Source: Isoetes taiwanensis (taxonomy: Eukaryota; Streptophyta; Lycopodiopsida; Isoetales; Isoetaceae). Taken from it: 64,000 nt of DNA. The stretch is from positions 19,023,558 to 19,087,557 of the forward strand of contig JAJEKV010000025.1 of the NCBI GenBank assembly GCA_021234155.1, written 5' to 3'. Of the stretch, positions 58,561-64,000 are shown piece by piece (the stretch's first letter is position 1; every line of letters starts with the position of its first letter). A program made the position numbers and the translations under genes. The notes under the pieces were generated by a model, which saw only the letters and a list, made by a program, of their open reading frames with translations, made no database searches and was not told the DNA's origin.

Positions 58561-59537
58561 ATTCTATGCTGCACAACATGTAACCTCTTTACGGCTTGCA
58601 TTATCTACAATCTGTAAGCAATGTTTAAAGTCGTGCTGAGATCTTTTGTAGGCTAGGAAATTTAAGATGCTATATACAAAAATAACCTATGTAACAGAGA
58701 GATCTTTTGTAGGCTAAGAAATATAACGTGCCATATACAAAAATAGCCTTGAATTGTGCAACCTTGCCGTTTAGCAACCACAATCTTTGAAACAGTTGTC
58801 TGGCCTCTTATTAGGGCTCTTGTATTTATCTCTATAAAATAGTACTCAAAAGCACCAAGCAACATGTGTACTCTATTTTTCTATGATATTTTTTAGGACA
58901 ACCTTGTAGACTTTCTCTTGTGCTATGATGGGATCTGCCTCATGCAAAGAAGTCTTCTTTCAAGAAGAGTTGCATCACCAAGAGTTGGCCACATCATAAA
59001 TATTATTTTATTAATTACATGGCTTTATGGCATAGTTCAAAATAGCAACCTTTTTCATCTAAAGATCAGTATATGGTTATATAGTCATTGGCAATGCTTA
59101 TGTAGTCCTTGGCAGGTAAGGGCATGCTTAATGCTTGGTAATAGCTCATTTGTAGATGCCTAAAACTAAATCATCATGCAACATAGTAACAAAAGCATAT
59201 GGTCAAGCAAGAAATGCGAAGCTTGAAAAACTCGGAGTGAGATTAATATGGCCTCAAAGATGACAACCAAATTAATACCAGCTTTTGCATCTATAGTGCA
59301 ATTGAATTTCATTAAGAATAATTTGCATTCATACAAATGAATTGTTGGCTATATTTCCGTTTAAAGTCAGTCATGCTGTCTCTTAAATTTCATGTCAATT
59401 CGTGTTGAGACTTCTTAAAGGAAGTGCTGAGGAACTCCAATCTGATCACCATATTTATATGAACTGTGGAGCTCTATAACATCGTAAACTTTCAATTCCT
59501 CAGCAGAACTTGACATCGGCATAGAAGAGGAATTACA
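58561..59537. other. Spacer with a 65-bp tandem duplication
   Basis: 58638-58687 and 58702-58751 are near-identical copies beginning AGATCTTTTGTAGGCTA. No gene seen in this stretch. Confidence 0.5.
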
Positions 59538-62285
59538 TTATATTTCAAAAACTCTTACAGTGGAGTCATCATAACCAGCTATAATGAACTTTTCATCCCT
59601 GCAAATAGGCAGATCTTTGTGAATTTTTAAAGCCAGAAGCAAAACTCAAATTGAGCAAAGTGATAGGGTTTACATAGATAGTACAAGTTCTGAAGTGTCG
59701 TCAGTTGAAGCAGAGAAGGTACGAACACAAGCACCAGTTCTACCATCCCACAATCTTACCTTTCCATCACCACAACCAGTAATAACAATTTGTGAAGCAG
59801 ACCATATTAGCTTCATAACTCTTTCCTAAATGCCAAGGTATGTACATGGTTATTTCTGTACGAATTTTTTGTAATACCGACAATCATGTACCTTGTGCTC
59901 ACAAATGCTCCGAGCCTGAAGGGTCTGAAGATCCCAAATTATGAGTTTGGCATCCACTGAACCAGTGGCAGCTAAAGGTAAACTGCACTTTTGATGGTCA
60001 ATAGTTAATCCAAAAGCATCCACCCAGAACAAAAGACCAGAGCTCACCTACTTGAGAAACCAACAGATTCGACGGAGTTTTCATGATTCTTTAAGCTTCC
60101 AATAACCTTTCAGACAGGATTTCCAGAGTTGGCGCATGAACAAAATGGTAGACATATCACAACTTGACCATATCAATAGACCAAATACGCTTAAACTACC
60201 TTCCCATTTTGAATGTTCACCAAGCAAGCACTCCCATCAGTCGATCCTGTCATGGCTATGGCTGAATCATTGTGTATGTCTAAACAGGTAAGGCCTTCAG
60301 TATGGTAAGGATGCCCTACACAGAACAAACATTGTATCAAGGATTTGAAGCAAAGTTGATTCATTTATACCTACCTTTACACTGCACTAATTGAAAGCCC
60401 AAAATGCAACAGCACTGTACCATGGACGATATAACTAGTTTCTCCAGATCTTGCATTCCAAACCCTGAAGCTGCCATCATCAGAACCGGTACAGACCACT
60501 CGACCTATAAAATTTGATATGACCACCAGTGTCAAAGCTAGCTGCAACAACTAAATGTCGTTGACCAAATACTTCTTCCAGCACTACATCTAACTGCGTA
60601 TTTTATGTCTTTGAACTAATGATCTCAAAATAAAGGCATAAAAAGTTTGGACTGAAAAAGTACCGTCTGGAGTGAAATTTCCACATGTGACTGATCCACT
60701 GTGCCCCGAGAAAACCTTCATGCACGTTCCATTGACAGCATTCCACATCCATGCTGTATAATCTTCAGAACCAGCAAGTACTACTTGCCCTCTTGGATGC
60801 CATTTTAGCCACTGCATATAGGCACAAGACTTCAAACAATAGGAATGGCAAAAAAATAAAGCCCAATGGTCACCTCAATGGCCATCATTGACTTTATAGA
60901 AAATTTACCAAAAATCATTTCGTGCACACAGCATCAAAATTCCATCCCCTAGTAAACTAGATAGGATCACAAAGTACACTACGAAAGACAGACCTCAATG
61001 CCTCCACTAGGACCATCAAGCTTGCTTCTTATGCTGTGCGCATTGACGTCCCATATATTCACTACACCATCTAGCCCGCCAGAGGCAAGCAGCATTCCAT
61101 CATTACTGAATGCTAGTGCTGCAACAGAATCCTCATGTCCTGGAAGGGAAAAAAAGTTATGGAGCTATGCCTCTGAACACTTTGCGATCATGCTATATTT
61201 GCATATAGTTAGTACAGAATGCACCTTTCAACTCCACTGGAGCATCTCCTTCTCCTACCTTCCAAATAAATACTGTATCATCTCCTCCACCAGAAGCCAC
61301 CAATTGCCCCTCTATTGGGCTGCATGCCAAGGAGAATATAGAGTCTGTCCTACAACATCGTAAGTCAACAGCACAAACAATGCAACCATACTTGAGCTGT
61401 AATGATGGACTAGACGCATATTTATTTTAATGAGGTGCAAAGATATGCTAAATCCTGCTGTCAAGGTCTATGCCTCACACATGTTTCCTGGTTTAGATCA
61501 TTTAACATAGAAAAGATCTATGCGTTCACAAAAGGACATGCTTACCTGGTATAAACACCACCTTCTCTACCACATGAGATAATGTAGCAATATTTGACTA
61601 CTTAGTAAAATACTTCTCTTAAATATAGTTTAAGATATACACTAGTTACCGAAGTGACCAGTAAATAAGTGGATTGAATATTTCTCTTGGATAGAGTTTA
61701 AAATACCAAACAGACATACACTACTTACCGGAATGACCAGTAAATAAGTGGATGGAATCGTCTTCTCCCAAATCTGCAGTTTTCAAAATACATATAGACT
61801 TATTTCGGAACAACTGAAGGGGGTATATCCTAAAGTTAAATGCATTACCATCTAAAAGATCCAACTCTGTGGCATCTCCATCTGAAATAGGTAACCCAGT
61901 TTTAGAAATACATAAACTTTTATTTCTGACGGAAAAATATCCTAACGTTAAATCCACTACATCTGACTAAAAATTCAAGACTGATACGATGTTATCTGTG
62001 GTTTTATGACATTAAATTTCACATAAACCTAGCTAGAAAATCCCAATTAGCCTTAACTTCAAATGCTTTTGCAGAATCCTTAGCAATAGGTCAAAACAAA
62101 TTATCACCTTCCTCGTCAACGTCAACTAGCTCAACGACATCTTCTTCATTTAAGAAAATACCTTCGGCACTGTCTTCGTCAATTTCCTGTGCAAACAATC
62201 ACGTAACATACATAAGCTTCCCTTCTAAGTTATCTCCCCCCTCCCTCTATCTATCTATCTATCTCTCTGATTGAATACCCACCAT
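59538..62285 (-). CDS. WD40 protein of AAMP/Sqt1 type (13 coding exons, 378 aa)
   Basis: Exons: 62283-62285 (ATG only), 62108-62186, 61849-61881, 61729-61773, 61225-61344, 60994-61139, 60664-60811, 60421-60504, 60200-60315, 60048-60106, 59892-59982, 59674-59825, 59538-59598. All introns are GT-AG with continuous phase, giving 1137 nt. An acidic N-terminus (EIDEDSAEGIFLNEEDVVELVDVDEE) precedes WD repeats: LFTGHSD, SGGGDDTVFIWK, GHEDSVAALAFS, GGLDGVVNIWD, WLKWHPRGQVVLAGSEDYTAW, GHSGSVTCGNFTPDG, CTGSDDGSFRVWN, GHPYHTEGLTCLD, AATGSVDAKLIIWDLQ, GCGDGKVRLWD, AGYDDSTVRVFEI. This matches the plant homologue of AAMP and yeast Sqt1, a ribosomal-protein uL16 chaperone; that role is inferred from family. 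Intact. Confidence 0.93.
61650..61685 (-). other. Possible duplicate of WD40 exon 4
   Basis: Inside intron 4, a 36-nt stretch bounded by AG and GTAACT encodes EKYSIHLFTGHF in the phase of exon 4 (DLGEDDSIHLFTGHS). It could serve as a cassette or alternative exon, or be a decayed copy. Confidence 0.45.
62241..62265 (+). repeat. (CTAT)n microsatellite in WD40 intron 1
   Basis: Short array of CTAT units followed by CTCTCTG, just inside the first intron. Confidence 0.8.
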
Positions 62286-62590
62286 TAAGATGTCGCGCGT
62301 GCGCCTGTGAGATTGAGCTGATTCTGTGTTTGTAAAACCCTAAACCTTTGACGATCACACCCACTACGCTAAAAAAGAGTGTCGGAGAACCTGGCGGAAA
62401 AAGTAGGATATATATATAGAAGGTGAATTTAGCCCCGTCACGCCTGTAATACTAGAAGAGGTAACGGTGACTCTGCTAGGGAACCGCCCCCTTTGAGGGG
62501 TTTCCGGTTGGAAACCGGCAGCGGCGCGCCCCGCCCGCTCGCCGCGCGCCGCTTCCAGCCGAAAACCCCGGCGGCGGCTCCAGCCGTAAT
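62286..62590. other. WD40 gene 5' region, CpG-rich
   Basis: The stretch 62460-62590 is strikingly GC-rich (GGCGCGCC, CCGCCCGCTCGCC) with small hairpins such as CCGGTTGGAAACCGG. It is probably the promoter/5' region of the minus-strand WD40 gene, or the flank of the inverted-repeat segment that follows. Confidence 0.4.
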
Positions 62591-63411
62591 CCACCAGTAG
62601 GTGGAAATTCCGTGGGCCATTTTTTTCAATTCTATTTTTTTGGTTCGGCTATGGCGGAGCTCCGAGCTTTGGCGATGGCGATCTCTCGGTTCCTGGAGCA
62701 TTTCAACATTTTTGAGGTCCTCCTTTATGGCGCTTGCAGTATATCTTGTCTTTTTTTCATTTGCATTATCTTTTGTTTAACATCTTACCTCTTGTGCTGC
62801 AGATATGGAGATCTTGACGCCAGATATGGCGGAAACAGGTGACAGATCGGTGAAATGGAGCTGTTGATGCATCCTGTGCTTTCTTTTGTTGAAAAAGAGT
62901 AGATCTTTATCTGAAAGTTATCCGGCCAACAAAGCTTTTCAAACAGCTTCCGGAATGCTCTGTTCTGAGAATGCTCTGTTCTGAAATCTTCTTCCGGAAT
63001 GTCTTCTTTGTGTATACATGTTTTGCGGAGTTAACATGCAGCCCGATTCTTTGTGTATACCTGCTTTGATTCTTTATGATTCTTTGTGTTAACATGCAGC
63101 CCGATTCTTTGTGTATACCTGCTTTGATTCTTTGTGATTCTTTGTGTTAACATGCAGCCCGATTCTTTGTGTATACCTGCTTTGATTCTTTGTGATTCTT
63201 TGTGTATGCAGCTTTGATTCTTTGTGACGTACCGGATTTCTATCGTGTGTATACCGCAAATCCTGGCCGCTTTGTGCTTTGAACTCGATTTTGTTGTTCA
63301 CAGGAAAATTGTGGCGGTGCCGCCTCTAAAGCGCCACCGTAAACCACAAGCCAAAAAATTACCTATTTTAAACAATCAAGGAAAAATCGAGGAATTTCCA
63401 CCTACTGGTGG
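62591..63411. repeat. Segment bounded by a perfect 21-bp inverted repeat
   Basis: 62591-62611 and 63391-63411 are exact reverse complements (core CCACCAGTAGGTGG). Similarity extends outward through GTAA-type bases. This is the layout of a small DNA transposon or foldback element of about 820 bp. No target duplication was confirmed and no transposase is inside. Confidence 0.5.
63031..63229 (+). repeat. 58-bp tandem repeat, about 3.4 copies
   Basis: Units start at 63031, 63089 and 63147 with TTAACATGCAGCCCGATTCT. Each contains smaller GATTCTTTGTG repeats. Confidence 0.9.
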
Positions 63412-64000
63412 TTTACGCAGCAGAGAAACCAAATCCTTAGAATTTTTGAGGTAGATGGTAAAAATTACCACTAGCAAAGCATATAGTCACGTGACTAGCT
63501 TGGGGAAAAGATGATTGTTCTCGCAAGATAGATGATTGAGGACGATCAGTCTTGAGACATGAAGGTTTTGCACAAACTGGCGGGTGTAGCTCAAAAGTCT
63601 TGGAGAGGTGAACACAAATCAGTAGATATACTAAGTAACCTTGTGAATGTTTTAAGTAACTATATAAAGTTTAACCTTAGAAAATTAATGGACCTTGAAA
63701 TATAACAAATTATTAACAACGAAGTTATTACAGAGAAGTTTGGTCGCTATAGTATCAACCGTTGGAAACGAAATCCAGCAGATTGATTCGGATTGGATCA
63801 TAACCCAACCAAATTGCTTGGTCAATAGCCGAATTAGGCAGTAGGTTAGATTTAGAAAAAGAAAAGAACCCATTTCACGCTATTCTAAAAGCTATAAGTA
63901 GTATATAAGCAAGCCAAATCATTAAGCGTGAAAGATATCATTCCTACTAAGCCAATTGAGAATTAGAAAGCTAAATCCCGCTTGAGCTTTGTTCTTGAAA
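63412..64000. other. No recognised feature
   Basis: AT-rich flank. No ORF or repeat that I can support. Confidence 0.4.

Overview
The window is land-plant nuclear DNA. Two intact, intron-rich host genes of plant type (a bifunctional FMN phosphatase/riboflavin kinase and an AAMP/Sqt1-type WD40 protein, both on the minus strand) sit in a dense layer of nested transposable elements with plant-type initiator-tRNA(Met) primer sites. I cannot name the species. The introns are short (about 65-400 nt). No rRNA or functional tRNA gene and no CRISPR array was seen, and there are no bacterial features.

The most unusual content lies in 3.6-27.6 kb. A complete 13.6-kb Ty3/gypsy chromovirus (here E1, 3669-17309) has two 1.6-kb LTRs, a primer-binding site, a polypurine tract and a 5-bp target duplication. 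Between its 5' LTR and gag it carries extra genes. ORF1 ends in a full histone H3 fold that matches plant H3.3 without gaps from K37 to the C-terminus. ORF2 is an acidic protein of unknown function, and ORF3 is a further unknown protein. Next to it lies an older, 3'-truncated relative (E2, 18671-27612). E2 keeps a much more diverged but still ungapped H3 fold and a homologous ORF2 in the same order ahead of gag. In both elements a TATAAATA-type box precedes ORF1 and ORF2, and in E2 each of these promoter-like regions also has two copies of a hairpin repeat. I interpret this as a retrotransposon family with its own histone H3-like gene and an accessory acidic gene, possibly expressed from internal promoters.

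Other regions, left to right. 0.5-0.9 kb: a complete 321-bp TRIM element. 1.9-2.7 kb: a decayed PIF/Harbinger transposase. 2.9-3.35 kb: a probable solo LTR. 3.35-3.67 and 17.3-18.67 kb: a minus-strand LINE split by E1. 13.86-14.35 kb: a 491-bp hAT-type MITE inside the E1 integrase. 28.2-33.06 and 39.07-39.33 kb: a decayed minus-strand gypsy element (E4) interrupted by a LINE fragment and by another gypsy element (E3, 33.06-39.07 kb, plus strand). 41.2-41.5 kb: a dimeric SINE-like repeat. 42.1-44.7 kb: the FMN/FHY gene. 45.5-46.6 kb: a DUF4283-like relic. 47.2 kb: a (GATA)n microsatellite. 47.6-50.8 kb: a decayed MULE. 50.85-51.55 kb: an orphan LTR with PBS. 53.0-54.4 kb: a small spliced ORF and a coiled-coil repeat relic. 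55.2-57.4 kb: a 5'-truncated copia element. 57.4-58.6 kb: a LINE fragment. 59.5-62.3 kb: the WD40 gene. 62.6-63.4 kb: a segment bounded by a perfect 21-bp inverted repeat and containing a 58-bp tandem array.

All domain calls come from reading translations by eye. Exon structures of the two host genes were derived by hand from GT-AG boundaries and reading-phase continuity. No database search was run.
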